Source of the DNA: Arion vulgaris
Taxonomy: Eukaryota; Mollusca; Gastropoda; Stylommatophora; Arionidae
NCBI GenBank assembly: GCA_020796225.1
Contig: CM036753.1
Coordinates: 87,529,703 to 87,593,702 of the forward strand
Length of the DNA: 64,000 nucleotides
Direction: 5' to 3'
Position numbers and translations under genes: made by a program. A model generated the notes under the pieces. That model did no database searches and was not told the DNA's origin. It saw nothing but the letters and a program-made list of their open reading frames with translations. Below, one piece after another: positions 33,340 to 44,978 of this stretch (positions are counted from its first letter, which is position 1; every line of letters starts with the position of its first letter).

Positions 33340-34520
33340 TATACCTCTTCCCATCCCCATGGCTTGTCGTGATTCTTTACCTTTCTCTCAACTCTTACGC
33401 CTTCGTCGCCTCTGTAGCGAGGACGACGATATTCTCGATAGAGCTCACAAGATGGTTGATTTCTTCCGCAAGCGCCTATACCCGGAGAATGTGCTTACAT
33501 CTGCCATGCATCGGGTTCAGCTAATTGCTCGCCAGGAGGCCCTCTTCCACATACATAGAACCTCCAATTCTGACAGGAGTTAAACTTATCTTAACTTTCC
33601 ACCCTCATAGTTCCCTGGTGAAAAGGTCTTATTCCATCATCTCCTATTCTTCAGTCTGATCCTGAGACACGTTCAGTCTTCCAACACTATCTTTGGTGGC
33701 GTACAGACGGGACAGAAGCCTCAAGGAATTGTTGGTACACAGTCGCCTCAAGCCTAATATCCAGAGTCACTTTGGCACCATCCATGTGACCGTCGGCGCT
33801 GTAATACATGTGCATATGTAATACAGACCCGCACTGTCTCTTTTCCAAAAGCTACGTATGTCATTCAAGACTGTTTCACGTGTGAGTCCCGCAATATAAT
33901 CTATGCCATCACCTGCAAACGATGCAACAAGACCTATATTGGTGAAACCGGCAAGAGGCTCAGTGACCGATTCGCCCAACACTTACGCGATATTCGCCAA
34001 TGTCTGTGACCCTGTGGCCACTCATTTCAATGATACTGTCCATTCAGAAGCTGACGATGTCCAGGTCACATCATCCGATCAAGTTCCTTCGATGATCGCA
34101 GTCGATTCGCCCTGGAGAACCGTTTTATTTCATTCTATGGCACCTTGCGACCTCTTGGACTCAACGCATTACATTCCTATGATTCTTAGTACTGTCTTAT
34201 CTCATGCCTTGTAATCTATATGTGTATTTGCTCCATATATATAATTATTTATCCACTATATTGTTTCTCTTCTTTTCCACTTCCGGTTTTGTGTTGCACT
34301 CATTTCGTTATTCGTTTTATTCCCAGATTTTCATTAGATAGGTTTGAATGTTTCAACATGTAATCGTCCATTTGTAGTGTTCCTCGAAATTCGTCATTCT
34401 TGTTGTATTGTTTGCTTGATAAAGGCCTTTTGTCGAAACGTTGCTGTTTATCGTCACTGTTTCTGTATTTTGTAAAACTATAGTACTTTGTTTTTACGTG
34501 TTCAGTATTTTCTACGGATG
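33340..34520 (+). mobile_element. Penelope-like element, C-terminal part with GIY-YIG endonuclease
   Basis: A Penelope-like retroelement, missing its RT 5' part here. Coding blocks in several frames: SLPFSQLLRLRRLCSEDDDI with FFRKRLYP (the linker after RT in PLEs), LLVHSRLKPNIQSHFGT, CFTCESRNIIYAITCKRCNK then TYIGETGKRLSDRFAQHLRD, i.e. a Cys-rich finger plus the YxI...YIG core of GIY-YIG (33880-34000), and LRPLGLNALHSYD before the stop. At least three frameshifts: not active. The 3' UTR includes cttgataaaggccttttgtcgaaacg (34415-34440), reminiscent of the hammerhead-ribozyme core reported in PLE terminal repeats. It faces away from the inverted copy at 32935-33330. Confidence 0.88.
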
Positions 34521-35260
34521 GCAAGTCTCTGAGATCAAAAGTGTAATGTTGTTTGTTGGTGAAATAAGTTGGATGAAATTGTGGTGTTGGCAGTGGATGG
34601 AAGATAGAAAAAAAAAATGCGTTAAAAATTATAATAATGTGTCACAATTGCAATGTCAATCAAGAAATGAAAAGTAATGAAATAATGTCGTTTTTTCCAT
34701 GAATGATAGACAGCGGGATTATTTCTTTATTCTGTATCGCGATATCGCTGTGTTAATCTTGAGAACACACTGTGTATTAGTTAGCCAAACACCACTAGAT
34801 CTTGGACAGGCTTGTTCGAGAAGTTCAAGCATAATCTTTTCATTAGATCTGAAAGCTGCTCGTTTATAATTTCTTGTCTATTTCTCTTTCCTTCTCCATT
34901 CTCCACCCTCCTTCTATCTTTCATTTCCTGTCCTGTCATTAAGAATGAATGATTACTATATTATATTAGCTTGCCGATACATATTAAGCAATTTATAATA
35001 GGCTTTAAATATGTGATTGTGTCCGGTCATCTGCATCATCACATGTTTCAGGTGCAGACCCTAGCATATAAAATGTTGGCAATTTTCTATGTCAGTAAGA
35101 AATTGTCAGCAAGAAGACAGTCTCAAATATATGACTCTATTGTAAAAGGTTACGAAGTCAACACTTTTAAAATTTATTCTTGTCCACCTTTCTTTTGTCC
35201 TTCTCTGTCTTTTGTCTTTAGGCGTAGCAGGTTTAACTGATGATCGGTTTACATCTTGTC
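34521..35260. other. Gene-less stretch
   Basis: Nothing recognised. Confidence 0.4.
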
Positions 35261-35264
35261 CACA

Positions 35265-36600
35265 ATAGCCTAGAACTTGTCCGTTTTTACCGTGAGAACT
35301 TCAAAAATATTTTCTTGCAAATTCAAGTTCCATTGCATCAACAGATGCGAACGTGTTATTGAATAACATAATTGTTTCAAGGGTTGAACTCTGACTAAAT
35401 CTGTTAGCAAATTGGACAGGAAGAAGTTCAAGATGGTTGACCAAAAAAATCACATTTATCACCACTCGAAGATTCAGCAATAGATTTCCAATTTAAATAA
35501 TGAGAAAGTAATTTGTTTAAATGTTCATTCCAAAGTTTTTATTTTGTAACTCGCTTATTGAACTCATAATGTCTGAGGTTTCACGTTATTTCCATTGTAA
35601 TTCGGAACGTAACTCATATATAAATGTTATGGTAATATCCGTCAAGAAAGCGAAATCTTGTACCTATGATATGTCATCAAGTCCCACATGATATTGCACT
35701 GAAGATAATTTAAGAAATTTCCTTATCGCAGTTAGAAGACTGCAGAATCGTTCCAGTGTCTTTCCCGCACGACCACTTTACTTCTGTATAAATAATCACA
35801 TCAAAATCGATGACGGGCAGAAGATGGTTTGATGTAATTTAAAATATTAGTTATTACTTGCATGAAATGCGCGGCCTTCAGCGCCTATATGCATAAAGAT
35901 TCCTGTTGGTTATTGAAATAAGAGATACATTTTGGAGTTGATTCATCCTTAGCACAAAGAGCAAGAAATATAATGTGTCTACCAGACATTGAAGATGTCC
36001 CATTAGTCATTATAGCAACACGTTTTGAAAGTGGTAAGTTACTCTCCTTAACAGATGTAAGAAATACGTTAAAATTATCTTCCCCCCCCCCTCTAGTACT
36101 GTCTTTAAGAGGAAGACGTTTAACGACCTTCTATGTTACTGTAAATTTAGCAGACAAAAATATGCTTTAATAAATATACACAACAGTGCAGTAACTAAAA
36201 TGTTCGTACTTTGATCGAACTGATATGAAAAATATTCACACGACTGCAAGTAGCGATGTAACAGATTGTAAATTATTAGAAATCTGTTCAACTCAACCCG
36301 TCTAGCTACAGTTTAATGAGACAATTAGATATTCTTAATGGAAGTCATAAGTTCACATTTAGTTTTATGATCATTGAACATAGTTTCAACTGCAATGATT
36401 ATTGCTTCTTTCCTTATTTCTCGATCACTGAAAGCTTTCTTTCTTTTAGCTAATACATGACAGATTGTGTAAGAAGCTGTTGTCACGTTGCTTGATTGCG
36501 TAATAGTATTTGTAAATACACCCTGTCGTAATGTTAATGTGGATATAAGTTCCCTCTCTTTGTGCCTTCTTAGTTTCAAATTCACAGTATTCACCATTAA
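35265..36600 (-). mobile_element. hAT/ZBED-type transposase remnant
   Basis: The minus ORF 36597-36325 contains TTASYTICHVLAKRKKAFSD, REIRKEAIIIAVETMFNDHK and a following MTSIKNI. This resembles the ASYxVAxLIAKxxKPFTxGExIK motif of ZBED/hAT transposases and their domesticated relatives. Further on the minus strand (about 35640-35560) FAFLTDITITFIYELRSELQ fits the LAFLxDIT..LNxLNxxLQ block. In between are stops and frameshifts. It is a dead element; no termini were identified. Confidence 0.7.
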
Positions 36601-36985
36601 AGCTGATATGATTAGTGAAGAAATGTCGCTGGATATTACGTTTTGACTAATAGATACGCTTTTATTCTACAGTAAACACACGGATGTATCTTTATATTCA
36701 ATGTCACAATACTTATTCTCTCCTTTAGAATTTAAAATGTAGTTCAGTTGTCGTTTAATCATATATTATCAATGATACTTGATACTAATTAACAAATATT
36801 GCACACATTTCGTAGCTAGTACATATTATCTTATAATATCAATTTGAAAGATTAAATAAAAATCAATAGATAAAGAATACGCTGTTCCTACTCTAAGTTG
36901 AAACTGAAAGCGTCACACCTTGAAGCTAAAATGACTTGTTAGTTGTGGGTCTCTCAAAGAATCCACGCGTATATGTAATTTTTAA
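36601..36985. other. Gene-less stretch
   Basis: AT-rich, nothing recognised. Confidence 0.4.
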
Positions 36986-36987
36986 TG

Positions 36988-38555
36988 GATCTTCTTCTTC
37001 GCGTTCGTTTTTGGTGCGACTAATTTAATCATTCTTATTGTGATATATAATTGATCTTTGACAAGAACGACTAACGTTGACCCCCTGTTGAAATTAGGCC
37101 CCTACTTATGTATGGTACCATACACGTATATACAGGGCTTTAGTTTTCTCCTAGGAAGTGTTTCGAGTCTTGTCTCGCTGACAGTCAGTCCTAATACTTC
37201 CCTGCCTTTCTGTGTACCAGTTCTCTTTAATGATCCGTTTAACGCCGAATATTTGAGCTTGGATCTACGCCAAAGAGCTTTTTTGTACTGCAGTCTTTTC
37301 TAAACGAGTGCGGCGTACCTTTTGCATTGTAGGACAAACACTCTTTAATGATCTTTTAATGCCGTACATTTTGGCTTCGATCTACAAAGAGCAATTACTA
37401 CTTTACACATTTTCTGACTGGGTGACATCGTTCCGGTATAGGAACATTTACAACCCTTCTAGGACTGATCATTTGAACGGTCGCTTGCGGGCTGCTTTGC
37501 GTATTCATTGCTCTTTAACTATCATTTTTCATTGTATATTTGGACTTTATGATCTATCCCTAAGAGTATGTCTACACTGTGCACCCTTTCTTCCTATGTG
37601 AGGTCGTTTCGGATTAGAAACATTTCTCAGTCATTTGAGACACATACGCTTGTAACGCTCGATCAATTTTCGGCTGTTCTACTGGCCGTTCGTTTGATCT
37701 GAGTCTGGAACGTCATCTTACTCATGTAACACACCGTGAAAGTATCTGCCTTCGCCAATGGTTTGATTTAGACGACCTGTCAAACATTAACATTGTCAGC
37801 CTTACTTTTCTAGCCACTGTGAGTTTAATCCGGAGTAGGAACATTCTTAGCCTTTTCGAGAGGCGTGTCGGCACTTGATAATTTGCTGTTTCTGCTCTGA
37901 ATTTTCCCTGGCATATGAAACACTCAAATAAGGCTGCGTATATTAGTCCAGAGGGTCGTTTCATTAGGCGCTATCAACACAACTTAGATTTGCGCTCGTC
38001 CACTTCACCTGCCCCATTTTTTCCGGGGATGTTAGTTGTCGGTGCAACAGTACCGTGCCCTGTTTTCCAGGGAAGTCAATTAGGCGCTAGGACGCAACTT
38101 TAGGGTTTACACTCGATCAACCATACCCTATAAAAGTCTCTGCGCTTGGCCTCTTGTATGGAGCTTACTGCAATCTTCCCTTTTGTCGCCATGCTTAGTT
38201 GCATCTTTTCTGACGATTCTTGCTGAGAGCTGGCATATGTGGTGCGACCATTATTTCGAGAGGACGTGAAAATGTGCTTTGTGACGACTCGTTCCTTGTC
38301 AATTCTTATGATTCTGGTTTTTTTTCAGCTTTTCCCATCGGCTGGGAGAATGGTGCAGAAATAGTCGCTCTGGGATTCTGCCCCACTTTTTATACCAGAG
38401 TAGCTCTCACTCGATCCCTAACCACTTAGCCAGATAGGATACTCTGTCTGTTTCCAGAATCACGACATGGAGGTTGGGTAGGATTTTCATTAGTACCAGC
38501 TCCCATAATCCTGGCGCGACGTTGTCGCTATGACTTCGCATGTGACCCCTTTTGA
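36988..38555 (+). mobile_element. Dispersed repeat family X, copy 1 (class unknown)
   Basis: About 1.55 kb, matching the reverse complement of 56772-58530. Shared landmarks: cttcttct..cgttcg start, gagggtcgtttca followed by gcgctatcaacacaactta, ccggggatgttagttg, cctgttttccagggaagtca, and the end with ctgtctgtttccag. It is richer in GC than its surroundings. No conserved ORF runs through it; ORFs differ between copies, so it is probably non-coding or badly decayed. Confidence 0.7.
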
Positions 38556-39430
38556 AGGGATGAGTGAGAGATGAAGCCGAAAGGTTCTTCAGTAAAAAAA
38601 TCCCAAATGGAATGATAATTAAAGACAGTAGAAATGAGTACAATAGAAAACAAGATTGTAAAAGCGGTGAGACGGTGTTCTCGGAAGCGATGTGAGAGAC
38701 TGTAATAATATGTTATTCAAAAATGATTTTTTATTTGCCCTTTAAAATACTGATTACCGCTAAAGCGGGCGGAGTAACTTGTGCAACGCTGGCACCGCAT
38801 TGGACAGCCGTACAGAAGATGGTACTATCTGCAACTGTCAAACCCACTGCCCTGTGAAGGGGATGTGGCTCGGGAGAGTTAATCTCTAGAGGAGAAAAAC
38901 CTGATAGAAAATCTCCATTGCCTTGTGGGTGAGCTCTGCTATGCAGAAGGTTAGAGAAGTAAACCTTGACCCAACATCTGGAGAGAGGGACCCTAAGGCA
39001 GTTGATGATTATGTCTGTCTTCCTTACCATCTACTGGCCTTCCCTGTAAACCTTACTTGATTCCAAACGTATAGACTTTGTCTTTTCTTTGCATGAAACA
39101 GTAAGGTTTAGAAGGGGTTTGCGCAAAATGGGAAAGTCACATTCCTCATATCAGCTCACCAGGTTAGGCATAAATAGACAGGGCACTTAATTCTTAATTT
39201 CGGCTCATATCTCATCTCTGTTTTTTAATTGACCGTCTGTAAAGACGAAAAATGACCATATACTAGAAACTGAAGTTATAGGCAATATAACCGAGCATGT
39301 CTACCAGCACATACTAACATGTCCGACAGCGACATAATACAAGTTTAATTTCGCATCATAAGTTATCAGTTGCTTGAGAACTATTATCATATCACTGCAT
39401 GAATGTCTATAGATGATCGAACCCTGTCTA
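38556..39430. other. Unassigned stretch with one open minus frame
   Basis: The minus frame 39030-38731 is open for 99 residues (MVRKTDIIINCLRVPLSRCW...), with no motif I recognise. The composition (GC-richer than neighbours) suggests a repeat. No supported gene. Confidence 0.35.
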
Positions 39431-39437
39431 AGCGAAT

Positions 39438-39652
39438 TCTTTTTTCCGATCCAGAAGCACTTGAGCTTTCAGCTCTTCAGCTCGGTGCCATGGACATCGT
39501 AACCATTCGATTCAGTGTTAAGAACACCGTAAATCTGGAGAACCTGTGGCTGTTCTGCCAGTCCACAAAATTAAACCACACTCCGGCGGGGAAGAAAGGG
39601 GGCTTGTCACCCGTCGTCCAACGCGCTACGAACATGCTGGGCAGGAGGCGGC
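39438..39652 (-). mobile_element. tRNA-derived SINE, family A (copy 3)
   Basis: T run (tail) at 39440-39446, then gatccagaagcacttgagct, body and a degraded B box (aattaaaccacac). Substitutions are more numerous than in copies 2 and 6. Possible imperfect flanking repeat ctaag(c)ga(a)ttc. Confidence 0.85.
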
Positions 39653-39759
39653 CTAAGGATTCAGTATCATATTAATGTGGGAGTATTCGTTCCTCTTTAA
39701 AAGTGTCGCTGATATCGTCATAATTCATTTGCTCACTCTAATAGAACCATTGACGACTT

Positions 39760-39995
39760 TCTTTTTTTTATCGAATCCTGTTTGCCTCACAGCGTCAGGT
39801 CAAGTAGAAATTTCTAAAACGGGCCCTTGATTCTTTCTAGATAGTCTTTCTAGCCTCTGTTATCTCTGAGTCCATCTTTTGTGTGGCCGGCCTTTGCTTT
39901 GGACCCATTGTATCGGAGCAGCATTGCTCTTTGAGGTGCACTGTTTGTTGGTAATCTGCTTACGTGGCTGAACCATTTAATTTGTGTTTCTACCA
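39760..39995 (-). mobile_element. LINE family A fragment (copy 3)
   Basis: cccattgtatcggagcagca, tgctctttgaggtgcactgt and gaaccatttaatttgtgttt match 8900-9000 (same family, minus). Short and non-coding. Confidence 0.75.
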
Positions 39996-40023
39996 TGGAC
40001 TAATATCGCTAATGTTCGTCTTC

Positions 40024-40252
40024 ATGATGAGATCAAGCATGCATACACTGTGTTTGTCTTCTATGATGAGATCAAGCATGCATACACTGTGTTTGTCTTC
40101 TATGATGAGATCAAGCATGCATACACTGTGTTTGTCTTCTATGATGAGATCAAGCATGCATACACTGTGTTTGTCTTCTATGATGAGATCAAGCATGCAT
40201 ACACTGATATATTGATGTCTTCTATGATGAGATATATTGATGTCTTCTATAG
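40024..40252. repeat. 39-bp minisatellite
   Basis: Five copies of a 39-bp unit (atgatgagatcaagcatgca plus tacactgtgtttgtcttct) followed by two shortened copies with tatattgatg. It starts at the edge of the LINE A fragment. Open in several frames as 39 is divisible by 3; not a gene. Confidence 0.95.
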
Positions 40253-40669
40253 AAAGTTACCTTGAATGATAATGTTATTACTCTCACGAACAATCATTCT
40301 TAGTATGGCAATACGTCTAGCATGTAAAAAACAGTTGGTTCTTTTTTCTCATTCTCATTATTGTCTCACAATTCATACATTGATTAGCTAAGGCTACGTG
40401 TGTAAATGTATTATATTTACTAAATTATTCTAGTAGGCAGAAATGAAATTAAAATTTGTCTTCAAAGTTTTATTCACAGTTTTGAATTTTACATTTTTCA
40501 ATATAAATGTCGTCAAAGTTTTTTTGTCGTCAAGACTTTTATTGAAGAATAATGTTAATTAAAGTGATTGATACCAGTTAATCTATGTTATTCTGTGAAA
40601 TCTGCCATACGATTTTACTTGCGTTTCCAAGTTGATTTGATAGTTTTCATATAATAATAATAATATAAT

Positions 40670-40830
40670 TCTCGTACCGTTATACGTTACATAGCGCCTG
40701 CAAGTAATTTCTCCATACCGCTCTATCCTGGCCAACTCGCTCAATCTCCTCCATGGAACTGAGACCTATATTTCTTGCCTTTCTCAGCAAGGTTCGTTTC
40801 AGTTTTCGTATGGTTAAAGAAATAATAAAA
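40670..40830 (-). mobile_element. LINE C-terminal fragment (family E)
   Basis: The minus strand reads LLRKARNIGLSSMEEIERVG then QDRAVWRNYLQAL, the DRxxWRxxV pattern at the end of many LINE polyproteins. Short and truncated. Confidence 0.65.
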
Positions 40831-41999
40831 TTACTGCCTCATATAGACATAACCAAAACTAAAGTTTGGTTGCAACATTTGGCTAGCTTTCTATATCAAA
40901 GAAATTCGTAGTTACCACAAAAGAAACTCATTATTTGGTTGAAGTTTTATACGAGAGATGTAACCATAGTCGTGGCCTTAAGCGTCCACTAGATTTGTAA
41001 TAAAGAATGATAACTATTATAATTTTCTTCCTTATTCTTCCAGCATGCCTCATTTTTAAGAATTTCAACAAATAGTATACACAGTGAAAAAGCTGATATA
41101 CGAAGCTTATATGCAGCCAACTGGCCTCCTGCGCCATTTTCAGCTGTAAATTACAAGCTTTCGACTGTATACTTTATGACAAATTTTTTGGGGAAAATAA
41201 AATGCATATTTTTATATTTAAAAATAATACTAGCTGTATATATGTTAAGTGATAATCATTATTGAATGAAGACAAGTTTGAACTAATATTATATTCTCAT
41301 ATTTTAAGAGTGATATTTAAGGTATTGTAGTCATTACTTGACATTTTTAAAATTGCTTTGCTGTCATCAGATCGATAGAATAGTTCATCTTGTCTGATAA
41401 ATGTGACAAATATTGTGCCCGTTCGTAATTCAGACTTTATGTTATTATCACTTGTGACATATGATGAATTTCTCAAATTCTATACAAAATACAGCATTCA
41501 ATTTGTAATAGACAATATAGTGACCTCTACTTTTTGTAGTAATTCTAGCTTGTCAGAACAAAATATAATAATTTTAAGAAGCTATGCAACACATGTGAAG
41601 AATTAAAGTAAAAATATATACATTCATTGACAGTGTTTTAAAAATCAGTCACACCTTTTTACATTAAAATTATTTAACCGATGAGTGCGCTGAATGTGAT
41701 AGTTAACCAATCGATGATGCAGTTCACCAAATATTATCAAAATAATTACAGTTTTAAATTGTACGACTTTTTTTTATAGCACTCAATAATTTGATAACAT
41801 TTTAACAGGTTTTTCTGTCCGAGTGTGCAGAATATTGAAATTAGTTATACGAAACATTGTTTTATTTTAAATATATGTATACTCGCTTACACATTTATTG
41901 TAAATAATTTTCAACTTTAATAAATTGCAGACAAAAAAATTGTTATAAATTTAAATCACAATTCACTCTCTACAATCTAGCTGAGATAAGTAGTTTGAA
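40831..41999. other. Upstream region of receptor 4
   Basis: No gene. 41418-41520 matches the upstream region of receptor 3. No TATA box or initiator could be assigned. agtag|tttgaa at 41989-41999 parallels ctacag|tttgaa before receptor 3 and may be a splice acceptor. Confidence 0.45.
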
Positions 42000-43077
42000 A
42001 TGGAAAATAATTTTAGTCCGCATATGACAACTTCCAAACTGTGGATACAAAGTACACCACAGGACGATCGTAGACACTTAGTAATTTTTGATGAGCTTCT
42101 CGGTAAGAAAGCGAAGACTATATCTATGGTTGTCAATTTTATTTTAATATGCGGTACCGTTGCCTGCTTTGGTGTCGTTGGCAATGTTATTAATCTACAT
42201 ATTTTCATGAAGCAAGGATTTGATAGCACTATTAATATCAGTCTGTTCGGGATAGCAATATCTGATTTATGTACATTGGTAACGGTACTCTGGCTAGGAA
42301 TATGTGTGAATCCATTACTACAAACAGATGAGATAGCATTTGAAGAGATAGAGTATCTCACTGCAGGATGGCCACACTGTTTGTTTGCTAGAATTACTTG
42401 TATGATAACTGTGTATATCACAATAGAACGATGTTTGTGTGTCGCTATACCTTTAAAAGTAAAGAATGTTATTACTCAGAAAAAAACAACGGTTATAGTA
42501 TTCTGTATTTTTATCAGTCAGATGATGACCGGCATTCCAACTTACTATTCGGCATACTTAGGTTGGGCTTTTATTCCCGAAAAAAACAGGTCAATGTTAC
42601 GTCTACTTCGCATCGATAATTGGGAAGAAGTTGAACTTTTAACCTTTCTACTGCAGGCTTTAATGCAAGGGGGATCATTTGTTCTTCTTATTTTCTTTAC
42701 GTCACTTTTAGTTATCAACATACGTAGAAAGACAAAATGGCGCACGTCTTCAACATCTGAGATGCAAAAAGGGGAACATATCTGTACGAGATACAAAGTT
42801 AGTAAGGATGATTGTTCTAATCGCGAGCATTCTCATCATCTGCTTCACGCCAGGAATGATTGGTTTCGTTTGGATGGGTTTGGAACCTGAGTACAACATG
42901 GGAGGAAAGTATGATAATTTGTTTTGGGTGACATGGTCAGCTATTTTCGTATTTCAAACAGCTAATTCAAGCGTGAATATTTTCGTGTATTACAAAATGA
43001 GCTCCCGATACAGAGACATTTTCGATGTGACATTTGCAGGACTCAGGAAACGCTTGGGTCTTCAAAGTAAAACGTAG
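42000..43077 (+). CDS. Chemosensory-receptor-like class A GPCR, copy 4 (one frameshift)
   Basis: Closest to receptor 3, with nearly identical TM2-TM4. Start ATG 42000 (MENNFSPHMTTSKLW). Landmarks as in copy 3: TM1 with GVVGN, TM2 SDL, TM3 Cys plus ERCLCVAIPL, ECL2 WAFIPEKNRS, TM5, loop RRKTKWRTSSTS, TM6 CFTPGMIGF, TM7 NSSVNIFVYY, tail GLRKRLGLQSKT, stop TAG 43075-43077. The only break is at 42766-42774, where gcaaaaaggggaac stands for gcaaaaggagaac of copy 3: one extra base in a homopolymer. Without it the gene would be complete at about 358 residues, the usual size for this family. Sequence error or very young pseudogene. Confidence 0.85.
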
Positions 43078-43319
43078 ACTATGGTAGACTAACTATTTCA
43101 TGTATTGTGAATCGTATTTAAATATAACTTATTTCTTTTAAGATAAACCAGAATACTACATGTTATGATTAAACTCAGTGACTTTCTATTTGTACACATT
43201 ATGTGTTTAATTGTTTAGCATGTAGTGTTTCTAAATCACGTTTGCTGCTTTATATATTGGTAGTTGCTAGAGAGTCATCATTATACAGTGAAAGCAGAAG
43301 TCGCTATTACATTACATAT

Positions 43320-43605
43320 GTTTTTAATATATATATATATATATTTTATATGACTTTTATTTGAAGTATGTTATATATATATATATATATTTTTTTAGTA
43401 TATGACTTTTATTTGAAGTATGTTATATATATATATGTATTATATGATTTTATTTGAAGTTATTGAATATGTTATATATATATATATGTTTTTTTTTATA
43501 TGTTATATATATATAGTTTTTTTTTATAGTTATATATATATATGTTTTTTTTATAGTTATATATATATGTATATGACTTTTATTTGAAGTATGATAAAAT
43601 AAATG
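43320..43605. repeat. (TA)n and ~50-60 bp tandem repeat after receptor 4
   Basis: Alternating (TA)n runs and copies of tatgacttttatttgaagta, repeated about five times with T-run variants. A possible polyadenylation signal AATAAA is at 43599-43604, right after it. Confidence 0.9.
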
Positions 43606-44425
43606 TTTTTGCCACTTCGAAGACTTAACTTCAGTGGATACAAAATGGTTTGTTGTTCTAGCTACACTTCAGTAGATGGACTAGAGCTCAGAGCATTCTT
43701 CAATGTTTAGTGATGAACTGCAAGATTTTAGTTGCTATCCAGCTATTGATGTTGTATTTACGCATAGAGACTTGCATGTTTGTGTCTTCCTGTACAGTTA
43801 GTACTGTTTGAGCAATGTATTCTTGTCAATGTGCATTCCTATTTTGTCTGATCTATATAACCATTTCAAGCGATACGTTGTTGTGAACTTTTGGTGTGAT
43901 GGACATATTTTTTTACTTTTTGGGGTATATTAGATTATGGGTACATCTTGCAAATGAAGTAAGATATCCATGGACGTCCATACAGTAAGTCAAGAAGTGA
44001 TAAAGTGCTAATTCCATGGAAAAAGTTATTATGAAAAACAGTTTCATACGAATTTCGTCTTCTCCATTTCCTATTAATAAACTAAAAACTAATTTCCTTT
44101 AAATTTATTTGTCACCCTCCTGGAAAAATGTATGTGGATGCCCATGAAGATAGCTGTTGTTTTGTCAATAATTGCAGCAGTTGTTTGGTGTTTTAATAAA
44201 TAATATTTCGTTGTGTTATATGTGTGGTTTATTATTTGTTGTACGTTACGAACTCATGCAAGTATTTTTGACATCTTGCTATGACCTTTCTCGTATCGTA
44301 TTTTTAACATTTTGTATTGGATTAAAAGTTGTATCTTCTTAATTGTTGTTCTTGATTTAAAAAACCATTAAAGAACACTTTTTTCTTAAATAATTTGTCT
44401 TTTTTTTTCTCATGTGTTCGTTTTC
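43606..44425. other. Gene-less stretch
   Basis: Nothing recognised; AT-rich. Confidence 0.4.
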
Positions 44426-44429
44426 CTTG

Positions 44430-44629
44430 TCATCGATCCAGCACTACGGGTTCTTAAACGACAAGTACTCTGTGAGTGCGGGTTCAACTCCGCGGACTGG
44501 CAGAAAAGCCACAGATTCCCAAGATTTACGGTGTTCGTGGCACCGAACCGAAGGGTTACGTTGTCCATGACACCGAACAGAAGAGCTTTCAGCTCAAGTA
44601 CTTCTGAATCAAAAAAAAAAAAAAAAAAG
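44430..44629 (+). mobile_element. tRNA-derived SINE, family A (copy 4)
   Basis: Plus orientation: B box tgcgggttcaactcc at about 44477, body with ccgaaccgaagggttacg, and an A run of about 18 at 44611-44628. The head is truncated or diverged. Confidence 0.88.
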
Positions 44630-44794
44630 TCGATACGTTTTTATGTAGTTGGAAATTAATGAAGACAGTGACGTTATTTGAAAGATAACAATTGAATATA
44701 CTATACACATAATACTTGAAGCGATTGAAAGGAAAGAGGAAATGAATATTTGTAAATTGTGCTTCTGTACTACATAATGTATATTCCATGTGTT

Positions 44795-44978
44795 TAAACC
44801 AGGCGTTGGACGACGGGTGACAAGCCCCTGTGAGTGCGTTTCAATTCCGCGGGCTGGCAGAAAAACCACAGGTTCTCCATATTTACTGTGTTAGTGGCAC
44901 CGAACCGAAGGGTTACGATGTCCATGGCACCGTGCAGAAGAGCTGAAAGATCCAGTGCTTCTGGATCGAAAAAAAACT
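44795..44978 (+). mobile_element. tRNA-derived SINE, family A (copy 5)
   Basis: Plus orientation: gcgttggacgacgggtgaca head, B-box region gtttcaattcc, body, and an aaaaaaaa tail at about 44969. It lies 170 bp after copy 4 in the same direction. Confidence 0.88.

Noticed and set aside
33767..33982. Minus-strand ORF inside the Penelope-like element
   Set aside because: Shadow of the GIY-YIG coding strand.
38731..39030. 99-codon minus ORF
   Set aside because: No motif, no splice context; region looks like repeat DNA.
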